DNA of 64,000 bases from Curtobacterium sp. ER1/6 (lineage in GTDB: Bacteria; Actinomycetota; Actinomycetes; Actinomycetales; Microbacteriaceae), in contig NZ_MJAK01000010.1 in assembly GCF_001742745.1 (NCBI RefSeq), positions 45,311 through 109,310 on the forward strand. Direction: 5' to 3'. Shown here piece after piece: positions 47,074-56,256 of this stretch. Below the pieces are notes generated by a model, which was not told the origin of the DNA, searched no databases, and was given only the letters and a program-made list of their open reading frames with translations. A program made the translations under genes and the position numbers. How positions within the stretch are numbered: position 1 is the stretch's first letter; every line of letters begins with the position of its first letter.

Positions 47074-47538
47074 ATGACGCTGCTCACCGCTCCCCGGACC
47101 CGACGTTCCGTCCAGTCCTCCGACCTGTCGCGCCACGCGAAGGACGTCTTCGCCGCGGCGGAGATCGAGCCGCTCGAGGTCACCCGGCGCGACGGCAAGG
47201 CGCTGGTCCTCACCACGAAGGAGCGGTCGGACGAGGACGACGCCGTGCTCGACATCGCAGCACAGCTCATCGCTGCCGTGACGATCAACGAGCAACTCCC
47301 GCTCCGCGAGCGGCTCGCGATCCCGTACCCGTGGATCGGCATGCTCAGCAAGGAGGACCAGGAGCGGTGCGCCCGCGAGATCGTCGCGGTCGCACGCGGC
47401 TCGTTCGCCCTCCGCGAGCCACGGAGGCTCCTGCTCGAGATGCAGGCCTGGCGCAACACCGCCGAAGCCATCGCCGCCGGATGGGGCACCGCGGAGTCGG
47501 CGGTGGTCGACCAGCCGGTCCGGGTCGACCGCCCCTAG
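47074..47538 (+). CDS. Phd/YefM-type antitoxin
   Basis: A 154-residue protein. Residues 12-60 match Phd-type antitoxins (SVQSSDLSRHAKDVFAAAE, PLEVTRRDGKALVLTTKE), the DNA-binding dimer fold; the C-terminal 85 residues (ERLAIPYPWIGMLSKEDQER and on) would bind and neutralise the toxin. TAACGT (47062..47067) is 6 bases before the ATG. The next gene, 21 bases on, encodes a compatible toxin. The antitoxin is longer than classical Phd (about 80 residues). Confidence 0.8.
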   Translation: MTLLTAPRTRRSVQSSDLSRHAKDVFAAAEIEPLEVTRRDGKALVLTTKERSDEDDAVLDIAAQLIAAVTINEQLPLRERLAIPYPWIGMLSKEDQERCAREIVAVARGSFALREPRRLLLEMQAWRNTAEAIAAGWGTAESAVVDQPVRVDRP

Positions 47539-47559
47539 CCCGCGGCGCGCCGGAACGCC

Positions 47560-47883
47560 GTGCCGCGTCCCCTGCGGACGACGGAGTACACGATCCTGCT
47601 CGCGAACCGGGCAGCCGAACAGGGCTGGCGTGACGTCGTCGCGACACAGCGGAACGCCGTCGCGGCGGCGTGGGATCGCCTGACGACCGACCCGCTCACC
47701 GAGGACCTGGCGTGCCACGCGTTGCGCGGAGAGCTCGGGGTGGTCACGCACTCCGGTCGCCAGTGGGTCCGCCGCCAGTTCGAACTGAAGCGCGGGGCGC
47801 GCATCTGGTCCACCGTCGACGAGGAGACCCGGACCGTGCACGTCCTCGCCGTCCACACGCACCACCTGAACGCGACGAAGTAG
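47560..47883 (+). CDS. RelE/ParE-like toxin
   Basis: A 107-residue protein following the Phd-type antitoxin. The pattern YTILLANRAAEQGWRDVVAT, then LRGELGVVTHSGRQWVRRQF and GARIWSTVDEETRTVHVLAV, with terminal HTHHLNATK, fits the small beta-sheet fold of RelE/ParE toxins (helices first, then antiparallel strands with basic residues and a His at the end). GTG start. I assign it mainly on position and pattern; ribosome-dependent RNase activity is not proven. Confidence 0.7.
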   Translation: MPRPLRTTEYTILLANRAAEQGWRDVVATQRNAVAAAWDRLTTDPLTEDLACHALRGELGVVTHSGRQWVRRQFELKRGARIWSTVDEETRTVHVLAVHTHHLNATK

Positions 47884-47922
47884 CTCGGAGCGGGTCGAGG
47901 AACGCTCCGGTAGACGAGGGGC

Positions 47923-48402
47923 ATGACTGACGAGCGACACGACGACGGCGCAGCTGCTGACGGACAGGGACCGGACGACGCACACGTGGTGCCCGAGGGG
48001 GTGTCCGAGGCGACCGTCGAGGCCCTCGGCACGCTGTCGGCCGCGCTCGAGGTGCTCGAGCACGCGCGCGGGCTCCTCTACGGGTTCCACCGGCTCACCG
48101 GCACCGCGGACCTCAACCTCGGCGACGCCGTCGAGCAGCTCCGGAAGGCCGGCCACACCGAGCTCGCGGAGCGGATCGACACCGAGCTGGTGGGGCGCAA
48201 CGTGATCGACGGGCGGTGGACGTTCCAGATCGTCGAGGACTACGACGACAACTACTACGCCCTCGCGAAGGAGCTCGAGCAGACCGCCCGCGACCAGCTC
48301 GTGGGCGGGAAGCGCCACCTGTTCGAGGCGAGCATGAAGGAGGACCGGCGCACCCCGGGCCGTCGTCGCCACGAGGCCAAGCCGGCGGACCTGCGGGACT
48401 GA
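47923..48402 (+). CDS. Conserved hypothetical protein
   Basis: A 159-residue soluble protein of unknown function. After a disordered acidic N terminus (1-30) it has a helical core (VEALGTLSAALEVLEHARGL, then LNLGDAVEQLRKAGHTELAE, IDGRWTFQIVEDYDDNYYAL) and a basic tail (RRTPGRRRHEAKPAD). TAGACG (47911..47916) is 6 bases before the ATG, an imperfect leaderless hexamer. A palindromic repeat follows. Confidence 0.65.
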   Translation: MTDERHDDGAAADGQGPDDAHVVPEGVSEATVEALGTLSAALEVLEHARGLLYGFHRLTGTADLNLGDAVEQLRKAGHTELAERIDTELVGRNVIDGRWTFQIVEDYDDNYYALAKELEQTARDQLVGGKRHLFEASMKEDRRTPGRRRHEAKPADLRD

Positions 48403-48430
48403 CGCCGCGCCTCCCGGCCAGACGCACTCT

Positions 48431-48502
48431 CGTGAAACGCAACGTGGGCGGTCGCTCGCAGCGGAATGTCGCTGCGAGGAACCGCCCACATTGCGTCTTG
48501 CG
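48431..48502. terminator. Dispersed palindrome family A, copy 1
   Basis: A 72-bp element of 33-base arms around a 6-base loop (48464..48469), with few mismatches, between two convergent genes. Arm core is CGCAACGTGGGCGGT...CTCGCAGCG. The 72-bp element at 53851..53922 is the same in size, layout and nearly all bases. Confidence 0.85.
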
Positions 48503-48525
48503 GAACGCGCGGAAGCGGGCCCGCG

Positions 48526-49998
48526 CTACCCGACGCCGAGCAGCGCCTCGAGCGGCCCGCGCGCGAAGTACAGCAGGAAGCCGGCGGCGACGACGTAGAG
48601 GAGCCACGAGACCTCGCGGCCGCGGCCGGACAGCAGCTTGATGAGCACCCAGCTGATGAAGCCGGCGCCGATGCCGTTCGCGATCGAGTAGGTCAGCGGC
48701 ATCACGACGATCGTCAGGAACGCCGGCAGCGCTGCGCCGAAGTCCGTCCAGTCGATGTCCTTCACCTGCGCCACCATGAGCGCACCGACGACGACGAGCC
48801 CGGCGGCCGCGACCTCGAGCGGGACGACCTGCGTCAGCGGCGTGAGGAACATCGACGCGAGGAACAGCAGTCCGGTGACGACCGAGGCCATGCCCGTCCG
48901 GGCGCCCTCGCCGATGCCCGACGCCGAGTCGATGAAGACCGTGTTCGACGACACCGAGGCGCCACCGCCGGCGATCGCACCGGCACCCTCGACGACGAGC
49001 GCCGACTTGAGCCGCGGGAACGTGCCGTCGGGCTTCGCGACGCCGGCGGCCTTCGCGAGACCGGTCATCGTGCCCATGGCGTCGAAGAAGTTCGTGAAGA
49101 CGAGCGTGAAGACGAGCATCGACGCGGCGATCGGACCGATGCGGGTGAACGCACCGAAGACGTCCGCGTGCCCGACGAGCGACAGGTCGGGGACCGCGAA
49201 GAACGCATTCGGCAGCCCCGGGGCGTTGAGGTTCCAGCCGGTGGGGGAGTCGACCGAGGTGGGGACCTGGAAGATCGCCTGCAGGATGATCGCGACGATC
49301 GTCGTGCCGACGATGCCGATGAGCAGCGCGCCCTTCACCCGGCGCGCCATGAGCGTCCCGATGACGACCAGGCCGATCAGGAACACGATCGTCGGCAGGG
49401 CGGCGATCGAGCCGTCCTCGCCGAGCTGCAGCGGCGGCGAGGCGTTCTTCGTGGTCCGCACGAAGCCGGAGTCGACGAGCCCGATGAAGGCGATGAACAG
49501 ACCGATGCCGACCGTGATGGCGGCCTTGAGCTGCGCGGGCACGGCGGTGAAGATCATCGTCCGGATGCCGGTGAGCGCCAGGATCACGATGACGACGCCG
49601 TTGATGACGACGAGTCCCATCGCCTCGGCCCACGTCACCTGGTGCACGACGCTCACGGCGAGGAACGAGTTGATCCCGAGGCCCGCGGCGATGCCGAACG
49701 GCAGGTTCGCGATGAGGCCCATCGCGATCGTCATCACACCGGCCACGAGTCCGGTCGCGGCGGCGACCTGCGCGTTCTGCAGCCAGCCGCCGAGGACGTC
49801 CTGCGGTGCCTGGTCCTGGCTGAAGCCGCCGAGGATGAGCGGGTTGAGGATGACGATGTACGCCATCGTCACGAAGGAGACGAGGCCACCACGGACCTCG
49901 CGGGGGATGCTCGATCCGCGCTGCGTGATGGAGAAGAAGCGGTCGAGGCCGGATGCGAAGCGGTTGCGGGGCGGGGTGTCGGTCTGCTGGGCGCTCAC
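48526..49998 (-). CDS. NCS2 family purine permease (AzgA/PbuG-like)
   Basis: A 490-residue transporter with about 13 helices. AYIVILNPLILGG in the first helix, GLGINSFLAVSVV, TNFFDAMGTMTGLAKAAG and SSNTVFIDSASGIGEGARTG are hallmark blocks of the AzgA branch (hypoxanthine, guanine, adenine uptake with protons). GTG at 49998; on the minus strand TAAACT (50005..50010) is 6 bases upstream. I looked for a purine riboswitch in the 150 bases upstream and saw none. Confidence 0.92.
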   Translation of the reverse strand: MSAQQTDTPPRNRFASGLDRFFSITQRGSSIPREVRGGLVSFVTMAYIVILNPLILGGFSQDQAPQDVLGGWLQNAQVAAATGLVAGVMTIAMGLIANLPFGIAAGLGINSFLAVSVVHQVTWAEAMGLVVINGVVIVILALTGIRTMIFTAVPAQLKAAITVGIGLFIAFIGLVDSGFVRTTKNASPPLQLGEDGSIAALPTIVFLIGLVVIGTLMARRVKGALLIGIVGTTIVAIILQAIFQVPTSVDSPTGWNLNAPGLPNAFFAVPDLSLVGHADVFGAFTRIGPIAASMLVFTLVFTNFFDAMGTMTGLAKAAGVAKPDGTFPRLKSALVVEGAGAIAGGGASVSSNTVFIDSASGIGEGARTGMASVVTGLLFLASMFLTPLTQVVPLEVAAAGLVVVGALMVAQVKDIDWTDFGAALPAFLTIVVMPLTYSIANGIGAGFISWVLIKLLSGRGREVSWLLYVVAAGFLLYFARGPLEALLGVG

Positions 49999-50150
49999 CG
50001 AAGGAGTTTACAGAACGCTGGGAGCGCGGCGCGTCGCCCTGGTAGGTCGGTCACTCGTCCGGCCGGGAGGCGCGGCCCACCCGGGCGGAACGCGGCACCT
50101 CCGGCAGGTGGTCGCGCTCTGCGGCCAGACCGACGGTGTTGGATGGTCGC

Positions 50151-50786
50151 GTGAACGAACGCCTGGACCGCGTGCGCATCGAAGCCGCCGTGCGCGAACT
50201 CCTCCTCGCCGTCGGTGAGGACCCGGACCGCCCCGAGCTCGAGCGCACGCCGGTAAGGGTCGCGGACTCCTACGTCGAGTTCTTCGCCGGCATCGGGGTC
50301 GACGCGACCGCGATCGCCCGGTCCGGGGCGGTGCACTCGGAGGACGGGGAGCGCGGGCAGCTCGTCGTCGTCCGCGATGTGCGGTTCCGCTCGATGTGCG
50401 AGCACCACCTGCTGCCCTTCACCGGCGTCGCGCACCTGGCGTACGCGCCCGGGCAGCAGCTCATCGGACTCGGGACGCTGTCGCGCGTGCTCGATGCCGT
50501 CGCCTCGCGGCCGCAGCTGCAGGAGCGCCTGGGGGAGCAGGTCGCCGAGGCCGTGGCGGAGGGGCTCGACGCCGCCGGGGTCCTCGTCGTGCTCGACGCC
50601 ACCCACCAGTGCGTGACCGCCCGCGGCGAGCGGCAGTCCGGGTCGTCGACGGTCACCGTGGCGGCGACCGGGACCCTCGCGGACGCGGCGGGGCGGGCCG
50701 AGGCGATCGCGCTGATCGGGGCGGGCGTCGGCGCTGCCGACGGTGCGGGGCACGACCACGCAGCCGACCACGGGGCGGACGCGTGA
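50151..50786 (+). CDS. folE: GTP cyclohydrolase I
   Basis: A 211-residue FolE: FRSMCEHHLLPFTGVAHLAY holds the zinc ligands Cys and His and the catalytic His; the second zinc Cys is in ATHQCVTARGERQSGSST. Makes dihydroneopterin triphosphate from GTP, the first step of pterin/folate synthesis. A His/Ala/Asp-rich tail of about 15 residues is added. GTG start taken at 50151; a GTG at 50136 is possible. Overlaps the FolP2-like gene by 4 bases (GTGA). Confidence 0.93.
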   Translation: MNERLDRVRIEAAVRELLLAVGEDPDRPELERTPVRVADSYVEFFAGIGVDATAIARSGAVHSEDGERGQLVVVRDVRFRSMCEHHLLPFTGVAHLAYAPGQQLIGLGTLSRVLDAVASRPQLQERLGEQVAEAVAEGLDAAGVLVVLDATHQCVTARGERQSGSSTVTVAATGTLADAAGRAEAIALIGAGVGAADGAGHDHAADHGADA

Positions 50787-51715
50787 CGAACGAGCAGCGC
50801 ACCCCGAGCCTTCCGGCCGACCGACCGGGCTGGGTCGTGCCGGACCTGCGCGACCCGGTCCGCACGATCGGTCGGCGCACCTTCGACTTCGACCACCGCA
50901 TCGCCGTCATGGCGATCGTGAACCGCACACCGGACTCGTTCCACGACAAGGGCGCCACCTTCGCGCTCGACCGCGCCGTCGAGGCCGCCGTCCGCGCAGC
51001 CGAACAGGGCGCGGACTGGGTCGACATCGGCGGGGTGAAGTTCGCGCCCGGCCCGGAGCTGTCCGCCGAGGACGAGATCGACCGGGTCCTGCCGGTCGTG
51101 TCCCGGCTCGCCGAGCAGTCCGACGTCGTGATCTCGGTCGACACGTTCCGGCCCGAGGTCGCGGCGGCGACGATCGCCGCCGGTGCCAGCGTCGTCAACG
51201 ACACCACCGGACTGTCCGACCCGCGGATGGCGTCCGTGGTCGCGGACTCCGACGCCACCATCGTCATCACGCACTCGACCGCGCCACCGCGCCAGGAGCT
51301 GCCGACGCCCCCGACCTACGACGACGTCACCGGCTCGGTCGTGGACTTCCTGCGCGAGCGGGTGGACCGGGCGCTCGCCGCGGGCATCCCCGGGTCGCGG
51401 ATCGTGGTCGACCCCGGGCACGACCTCAACAAGAACACGGTGCACACGCTCGAGCTGACCCGGCGGTTGCCCGAGGTCGTCGCGCTCGGCTACCCGGTGC
51501 TCGCCGCGGTGTCGAACAAGGACTTCGTGGGGGAGTCCCTCGGGCGCCCCCGTGGTTCGCGGCTGTCCGGATCGCTGGCCGCCGCCACCGTCAGCGCGAT
51601 GCTCGGGGCGCGGATCGTCCGGATGCACGACGTCGTCGAGAGCGTCGACGCCATGCGCATGGTCGAGGCGGTCCTCGGCTGGCGCGAACCCGTGGAAGCG
51701 AGGCACAACACGTGA
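50783..51715 (+). CDS. Dihydropteroate synthase-like protein (FolP2 type)
   Basis: A 310-residue TIM-barrel of the dihydropteroate synthase family. It has MAIVNRTPDSFHDKGATF where DHPS has GIVNVTPDSFSDGG, and DIGGVKFAPG where DHPS has DIGGESTRPG, the loop that holds p-aminobenzoate. ISVDTFRPEVA, VNDTTGLSD, VVDPGHDLNKN, SNKDFVGESLGRP and RMHDV complete the barrel. These substitutions match the mycobacterial FolP2 branch. Between folE and a reductase gene, coupled by GTGA overlaps on both sides. It may be a true DHPS in this lineage or act on another pterin. Confidence 0.85.
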   Translation: MTNEQRTPSLPADRPGWVVPDLRDPVRTIGRRTFDFDHRIAVMAIVNRTPDSFHDKGATFALDRAVEAAVRAAEQGADWVDIGGVKFAPGPELSAEDEIDRVLPVVSRLAEQSDVVISVDTFRPEVAAATIAAGASVVNDTTGLSDPRMASVVADSDATIVITHSTAPPRQELPTPPTYDDVTGSVVDFLRERVDRALAAGIPGSRIVVDPGHDLNKNTVHTLELTRRLPEVVALGYPVLAAVSNKDFVGESLGRPRGSRLSGSLAAATVSAMLGARIVRMHDVVESVDAMRMVEAVLGWREPVEARHNT

Positions 51716-52458
51716 GCACGTCCCTCCTGCCGACGTCGATCGCGGGCCTGTCCGACGACGACCTGCTCGACCACTACACGGACGGCGTCCCGGACGGCCC
51801 CTGGCTGCGCGTGAACTTCGTGGCCACGCTCGACGGCTCGGCCTCGGCATCGGGTCGCACCGCATCGCTCGGCGGCGACGACGACCTGCGCGTGTTCGAC
51901 CTGCTCCGCCGCGTGGCCGACGTGGTGCTCGTCGCCGCGGGCACCGTGCGCGACGAGGAGTACGGGCCGATGGTGCTGCGCGACGAGGACGTCGCGTGGC
52001 GCCGGGAGCACGGCATGCCGGACCACCCGGTGTTCGCGATCGTCACGAACTCCGGGTCGCTGGACGCGTCCTCGCGGGTGTTCACCGAGGCGCCGGTGCG
52101 GCCGGTCGTGCTGACCTCGGCGGACGGGGCCGCGTCGTCGTCCGGACGGGCCCTGGCGTCGGTCGCCGACATGGTGGCGTGCGGTCCCGCTGCTGTCGAC
52201 GTGGGTGCGGTGCGGGACGCCCTGGCTGCTCGGGGCCTCGACCGGATCCACTGCGAGGGCGGGCCGTCGTTCCTCGGGGCGCTCGTCGCGGCGGACGCGG
52301 TCGACGAGCTGACGCTGACGGTCGACCCGTCGCTCGAGGGCGGCGAGGGACCGCGGATCGCGACGGGTTCGTCGCCGGAGCTCCGGCGGATGCGGCCGGC
52401 GCACGTGCTGCTCGGCGACGGCGGGGTGCTCCTGACCCGGTGGGTGCGTGCGCGGTAG
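51712..52458 (+). CDS. RibD C-terminal/dihydrofolate reductase-like protein
   Basis: A 248-residue reductase of the RibD-C/DHFR fold: WLRVNFVATLDGSASASGRT is the substrate/NADPH strand, FDLLRRVADVVLVAAGTVRD and IHCEGGPSFLGALVAADAVDELTL (shown in parts) the cofactor loops. RibD-type members reduce a pyrimidine in riboflavin synthesis; the operon with folE and the FolP2-like gene suggests a pterin or pyrimidine substrate. GTG overlapping the upstream stop by 4 bases. Confidence 0.85.
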   Translation: MSTSLLPTSIAGLSDDDLLDHYTDGVPDGPWLRVNFVATLDGSASASGRTASLGGDDDLRVFDLLRRVADVVLVAAGTVRDEEYGPMVLRDEDVAWRREHGMPDHPVFAIVTNSGSLDASSRVFTEAPVRPVVLTSADGAASSSGRALASVADMVACGPAAVDVGAVRDALAARGLDRIHCEGGPSFLGALVAADAVDELTLTVDPSLEGGEGPRIATGSSPELRRMRPAHVLLGDGGVLLTRWVRAR

Positions 52459-52521
52459 GTGCAGGCGCGCGTGCTGGTGCGGCTCGCGTGGCCGAGTCTC
52501 GCGGCGGCTAGGGTCGGGCGT

Positions 52522-53175
52522 GTGATCGACGTCGTGGTGTCCGGGGTCCTGTTCGACATGGACGGGACGCTCGTCGACTCGACCACCGTGGTCGAGGCCG
52601 CGTGGAGCCGGTTCGGCGCCGAGCACGGCATCGACCCGGCCGAGATCCTCGGGTTCTCGCACGGCCGCCAGACGATCGACACCGTGCAGCGCTTCCTGCC
52701 GCACCTGACGCCTGACGAGCAGCGCGTGATCGTCGACACGATGATCGCCGCCGAGATCGACTACACCGAGGGGATCGTCGAGGTGCCGGGCGCCGGGGCC
52801 TTCGTGCAGCGCCTGGTCGACGCTGGCGTGCCCGTCGCGCTCGTGACCAGCGCCCCACGGGAGCTCGCGGTGAAGCGCATGATCGCCGCCGGCGTGCCCG
52901 TCCCCGAGGCCCTCGTGCCGTCGGAGGACGCCGAGCGCAGCAAGCCGCACCCCGAGGGGTACCTGCGGGGCGCCGCCCTGCTCGGGGTCCCCGCCGAGCG
53001 CTGCCTGGCGTTCGAGGACGCCCCGGCCGGGGTGGAGGCCGCCGTCGCCTCCGGCGCGACCACCGTCGTCGTCGGGACGCTCGAGGCGCCGGTCACCGCG
53101 GGGCTGCCGCGCATCGCGGGGTACGACGGACTCGAGGTCACGCACGAAGGGTCCGCTTTCCGCATCCGGGGCTGA
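52522..53175 (+). CDS. HAD superfamily sugar phosphatase
   Basis: A 217-residue HAD phosphatase: VLFDMDGTLVDSTTVVEAAW (motif I), VTSAPRELAVKRM (motif II), RSKPHPEGYLRGA (motif III) and FEDAPAGVEAAVASGA (motif IV), with a small helical cap (GFSHGRQTIDTVQRFLP). Closest to glycerol-1-phosphate and 2-deoxyglucose-6-phosphate phosphatases. GTG at 52522 is chosen because TAGGGT (52509..52514) is 7 bases upstream. Confidence 0.88.
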   Translation: MIDVVVSGVLFDMDGTLVDSTTVVEAAWSRFGAEHGIDPAEILGFSHGRQTIDTVQRFLPHLTPDEQRVIVDTMIAAEIDYTEGIVEVPGAGAFVQRLVDAGVPVALVTSAPRELAVKRMIAAGVPVPEALVPSEDAERSKPHPEGYLRGAALLGVPAERCLAFEDAPAGVEAAVASGATTVVVGTLEAPVTAGLPRIAGYDGLEVTHEGSAFRIRG

Positions 53176-53290
53176 ACGCCGCCTCCGGACTGCGAACATC
53201 TCCAGCCGCACCCGACGACCGTGGAGCAAGCGGCCGGAACCCTCGACCGCTGGTGCGGCCGGACGATCCCGGCCCGGAGAAGGAGCGACC

Positions 53291-53836
53291 ATGGCAGCCC
53301 TCGACGGCAAGAAGATCCTCGTCATCGCGACGAACTACGGCGTGGAGCAGGACGAGATCGTCGTCCCCACCGACCAGCTCCGTGAGCGCGGCGCGGACGT
53401 GACGGTCGCCGGTCAGGAGTCCGGCTCGATCGAGACCCTCGTCGGTGACAAGGACCCGGGCAAGTCGGTGTCCGTCGACACCACCATCGGCAGTGTCAAC
53501 GGCGCTGGCGACTACGACGCGCTGGTGGTCCCCGGTGGCACGATCAACGCGGACACCATCCGCCAGGACTCCGACGCGGTCGCGCTCGTCAAGGCGTTCG
53601 CCGAGGCCGGCAAGCCCGTCGCGGCGATCTGCCACGGCCCGTGGACCCTCATCGAGGCCGGTGTCCTGCAGGGCAAGACCATCACCTCGTTCCCCTCGCT
53701 GCAGACCGACGTCCGCAACGCCGGTGCCGAGTGGGTCGACCAGGAGGTCCAGGTCGACGGCGGCCTGATCACCTCGCGCAACCCCGACGACCTGCCGGCC
53801 TTCGTCGACGCGATCGAGCAGGCGCTCACCGCCTGA
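53291..53836 (+). CDS. DJ-1/PfpI family protein (type 1 glutamine amidotransferase-like)
   Basis: A 181-residue DJ-1/PfpI protein. Nucleophile Cys114 in [15 protein letters not shown], with His115 next to it, as in PfpI/YhbO; the acidic partner is probably Glu19 or Glu22 in VEQDEIVVP. Family members act as stress chaperone/deglycases or proteases. ATG with GAGAAGGAG about 7 bases upstream. A 115-base leader region without an obvious -10 hexamer precedes it. A palindrome follows. Confidence 0.9.
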   Translation: MAALDGKKILVIATNYGVEQDEIVVPTDQLRERGADVTVAGQESGSIETLVGDKDPGKSVSVDTTIGSVNGAGDYDALVVPGGTINADTIRQDSDAVALVKAFAEAGKPVAAICHGPWTLIEAGVLQGKTITSFPSLQTDVRNAGAEWVDQEVQVDGGLITSRNPDDLPAFVDAIEQALTA

Positions 53837-53850
53837 CGCGCCGACCCCGC

Positions 53851-53922
53851 CGCAACACGCAATGTGGGCGGTTCCTCGCAGCGCTGTACCGCTGCGAGGA
53901 ACCGCCCACGTTGCGTTTCGCG
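53851..53922. terminator. Dispersed palindrome family A, copy 2
   Basis: 33-base arms (53851..53883 and 53890..53922) around the 6-base loop CTGTAC, with about 4 mismatches, between convergent genes. Nearly identical to the element at 48431..48502, including the ATGTGGGCGGTTCCTCGCAG arm. Confidence 0.88.
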
Positions 53923-53973
53923 GAAGCGCGACCGGAAGCGCGACCGGGACCGGGACCGGGACCGGGGCAGGGC

Positions 53974-54534
53974 TCAGCGCGCGACCGGCCGCGCCGTCCG
54001 CAGGACCGCGGGACCGAGGGCGAGCACGCCGTCGGACTCGGGGTCGCAGCGCACACCGCCCCGCCCGCGCATCGCCCGGAAGGCGCCGGGAGCCACCTCG
54101 TGGTCCATCCACGCGCACGGGTTCGCCGGGCGGTACCCCCGGAACAGCACGGGCTCCTCGCCGGGCACCTGCAACGAGAACGGCTCGCCCCGGAGCGCCT
54201 CGACGTCGGCGCCGCGGAGGACCACGTTGCGCCGGGTCGCAGCGGGGTCGACCGTCGTGCCGAGCGCGCGCCCGACGTCCTCGAGCCCCTCCACACCGAT
54301 GACGGTGACCGTGGCGTGCACGTGCGCCCGGGCGGCGAAGTACCGGTCGCCGACGATGCCGAGGCCGGCCCGCACCGCGACCCGGTCGCGCAGCTCCGGC
54401 CCGTCCGCGGGGAGCGCCCCGTCCGCCGGCCGCCCCTCGTAGCGGTGCCGCGGGGACACGAGCAGCACCACCACCTCGACGTCGGTGCGGTACGGCAGGT
54501 CGGCGGGCCCGGTCACGTCGTCGACGGAGGTCAC
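53974..54534 (-). CDS. MOSC domain-containing protein
   Basis: A 186-residue MOSC (molybdenum cofactor sulfurase C-terminal) domain protein. [20 protein letters not shown] is the characteristic GDR region; [19 protein letters not shown] and [20 protein letters not shown] contain the conserved Arg, Asn and Cys used to bind sulfur. It probably handles sulfur or reduced-nitrogen compounds. GTG at 54534 fits the rule (TACCGT at 54542..54547, 7 bases upstream) better than the GTG nine bases earlier. Confidence 0.82.
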   Translation of the reverse strand: MTSVDDVTGPADLPYRTDVEVVVLLVSPRHRYEGRPADGALPADGPELRDRVAVRAGLGIVGDRYFAARAHVHATVTVIGVEGLEDVGRALGTTVDPAATRRNVVLRGADVEALRGEPFSLQVPGEEPVLFRGYRPANPCAWMDHEVAPGAFRAMRGRGGVRCDPESDGVLALGPAVLRTARPVAR

Positions 54535-54669
54535 GATGCCCACGGTAGTCGCGCCTCCCGGCCGACCCCGATCACCACCCGCCCCCGTTCGGCCGACCCT
54601 CCGCCCGCCCGCCGCTGCCGTGTCCGATTCCCGCCAGTGCCTGTCGGTCGCCCGTGCCAGGCTGGCCGC

Positions 54670-56256
54670 GTGACCGACCCCGCACCGCCAGAGGCCCACC
54701 GCGCCGCGCTCCACGCCGAGCGGTACCGCGCCGTCGCCTCGCGGGACGCCCGCTTCGACGGGCAGTTCGTCACCGCCGTGCACTCCACCGGCATCTACTG
54801 CCGCCCGAGCTGCCCCGCCCGCACCCCGCGGACCGAGGGCGTGACGTTCTACCGGACGAGCGCCGCCGCCCACCTCGCCGGGTTCCGCGCGTGCAGGCGC
54901 TGCCTGCCCGAGGCGTCACCCGGCAGCCCCGAGTGGGACCTCCGCGAGGACGTCGCCGGCCGCGCCGTCCGACTCGTCCTCGACGGGGTCGTCGAGCGCG
55001 AGGGCGTGCCCGGCCTCGCCGCACGCGTCGGCTACTCCGAGCGGCAGCTGGGGCGCATCCTGACCGAGGAGCTCGGGGCCGGACCGAAGGCCCTCAGCCG
55101 CGCCCACCGCGCCCAGACGGCGCGCACGCTCCTGACCTCGTCCGACCTGCCCGTCGCCGACGTCGCCTTCGCCGCGGGGTTCACCAGCGTCCGTCAGTTC
55201 AACGACACGGTGCGCGAGGTCTTCGCCCTCACCCCCACCGAGCTCCGTGCCCGACGGGTGTCCGCGCCGACGGCCGCCGACGACGGCTGGCTGCACGTCC
55301 ACCTGCCCGCCCGTCCGCCGTTCGACCTGCAGGGCCTGCTCGACTGGCACGCGCTCCACGCCCTGCCCGGGCTCGAGCACGTCGACCGCGACGCGACGGG
55401 GCGCGTCACCGCGTACGGTCGCCTGCTCGCCCTGCCGGGAGGCCCGGCCCGCTTCACCGCCTCGGCCCCCGTCCCCGGCACGGCCGGCTCGGGCGCGGGG
55501 CGCCCCGGACTCGCCCTCCGCGTCCGGCTCACCACGCTCTCCGACCTCCCGACACTGGTGGCGCGGGTACGGGCCCTGTTCGACCTCGACGCCGATCCCG
55601 TCGCGGTCGACGCCGTCCTCGGCACCGATCCCGTCCTCGCCCCGGCGGTCGCCCGCGTCCCGGGCATCCGGCTGCCGGGCGCGGTCGACGCGCACGAGGT
55701 CGTCTTCCGCACCCTCATCGGCCAACAGGTCTCCGTCGCCGCCGCCCGGACCGCGCAGACCCGGCTCGTGGCGGCGCTGGGCGACGCGGTGGACCCGGCG
55801 CTGGCCGAGGGCGGCCTGCTCTTCCCGACCGCCACGGTGATCGCGGACCGCGGGCACGAGGTCCTCCGCGGTCCGGCCGCCCGCGTCGACACGATCCTGC
55901 GCGTCGCCGGGGCGCTCGCCGACGGGTCGCTCGTCGTCGACGGCGGACAGTCGCTCGCGGACCTGCGCGCCGGGCTCCTCGCGGTGAAGGGCATCGGGCC
56001 CTGGACCGCCGACTACGTGGCCCTGCGGGTGCGGCACCACCCCGACGTCTTCCTGCACAGCGACCTCGCGGTGCGGAACGGTGCACAGGAACTCGGGCTG
56101 CCCGGTGGCGTGCGCGAGCTCTCCCTACGGTCGGAGCAGGTGGCGCCGTGGCGGAGCTACCTGACGATGCACTGCTGGCGTCCGATCGTCGACCGCGCGA
56201 GCGCGACGGCCGAGGCGGCGGCAGCCACGACGAACCACCAGGAGGACGAACGATGA
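54670..56256 (+). CDS. Ada-AlkA fusion (alkylation repair regulator and 3-methyladenine glycosylase)
   Basis: A 528-residue fusion: Ada zinc domain with Cys44, Cys48, Cys75 and Cys78 ([13 protein letters not shown]), AraC-type HTH (about 105-195: [40 protein letters not shown]), then AlkA N-terminal and HhH-GPD domains ([14 protein letters not shown] with the catalytic Asp in [10 protein letters not shown]). It would sense methyl-phosphotriesters, activate the adaptive response and excise 3-methyladenine. GTG with CAGGCT (54658..54663) 6 bases upstream. Overlaps the ogt gene by 4 bases. Confidence 0.93.
   Translation: MTDPAPPEAHRAALHAERYRAVASRDARFDGQFVTAVHSTGIYCRPSCPARTPRTEGVTFYRTSAAAHLAGFRACRRCLPEASPGSPEWDLREDVAGRAVRLVLDGVVEREGVPGLAARVGYSERQLGRILTEELGAGPKALSRAHRAQTARTLLTSSDLPVADVAFAAGFTSVRQFNDTVREVFALTPTELRARRVSAPTAADDGWLHVHLPARPPFDLQGLLDWHALHALPGLEHVDRDATGRVTAYGRLLALPGGPARFTASAPVPGTAGSGAGRPGLALRVRLTTLSDLPTLVARVRALFDLDADPVAVDAVLGTDPVLAPAVARVPGIRLPGAVDAHEVVFRTLIGQQVSVAAARTAQTRLVAALGDAVDPALAEGGLLFPTATVIADRGHEVLRGPAARVDTILRVAGALADGSLVVDGGQSLADLRAGLLAVKGIGPWTADYVALRVRHHPDVFLHSDLAVRNGAQELGLPGGVRELSLRSEQVAPWRSYLTMHCWRPIVDRASATAEAAAATTNHQEDER

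Noticed and set aside
49999..50150. Purine riboswitch before the NCS2 permease gene
   Set aside because: No conserved core or three-way junction seen, and a TAAACT hexamer 6 bases before the start codon leaves no leader.
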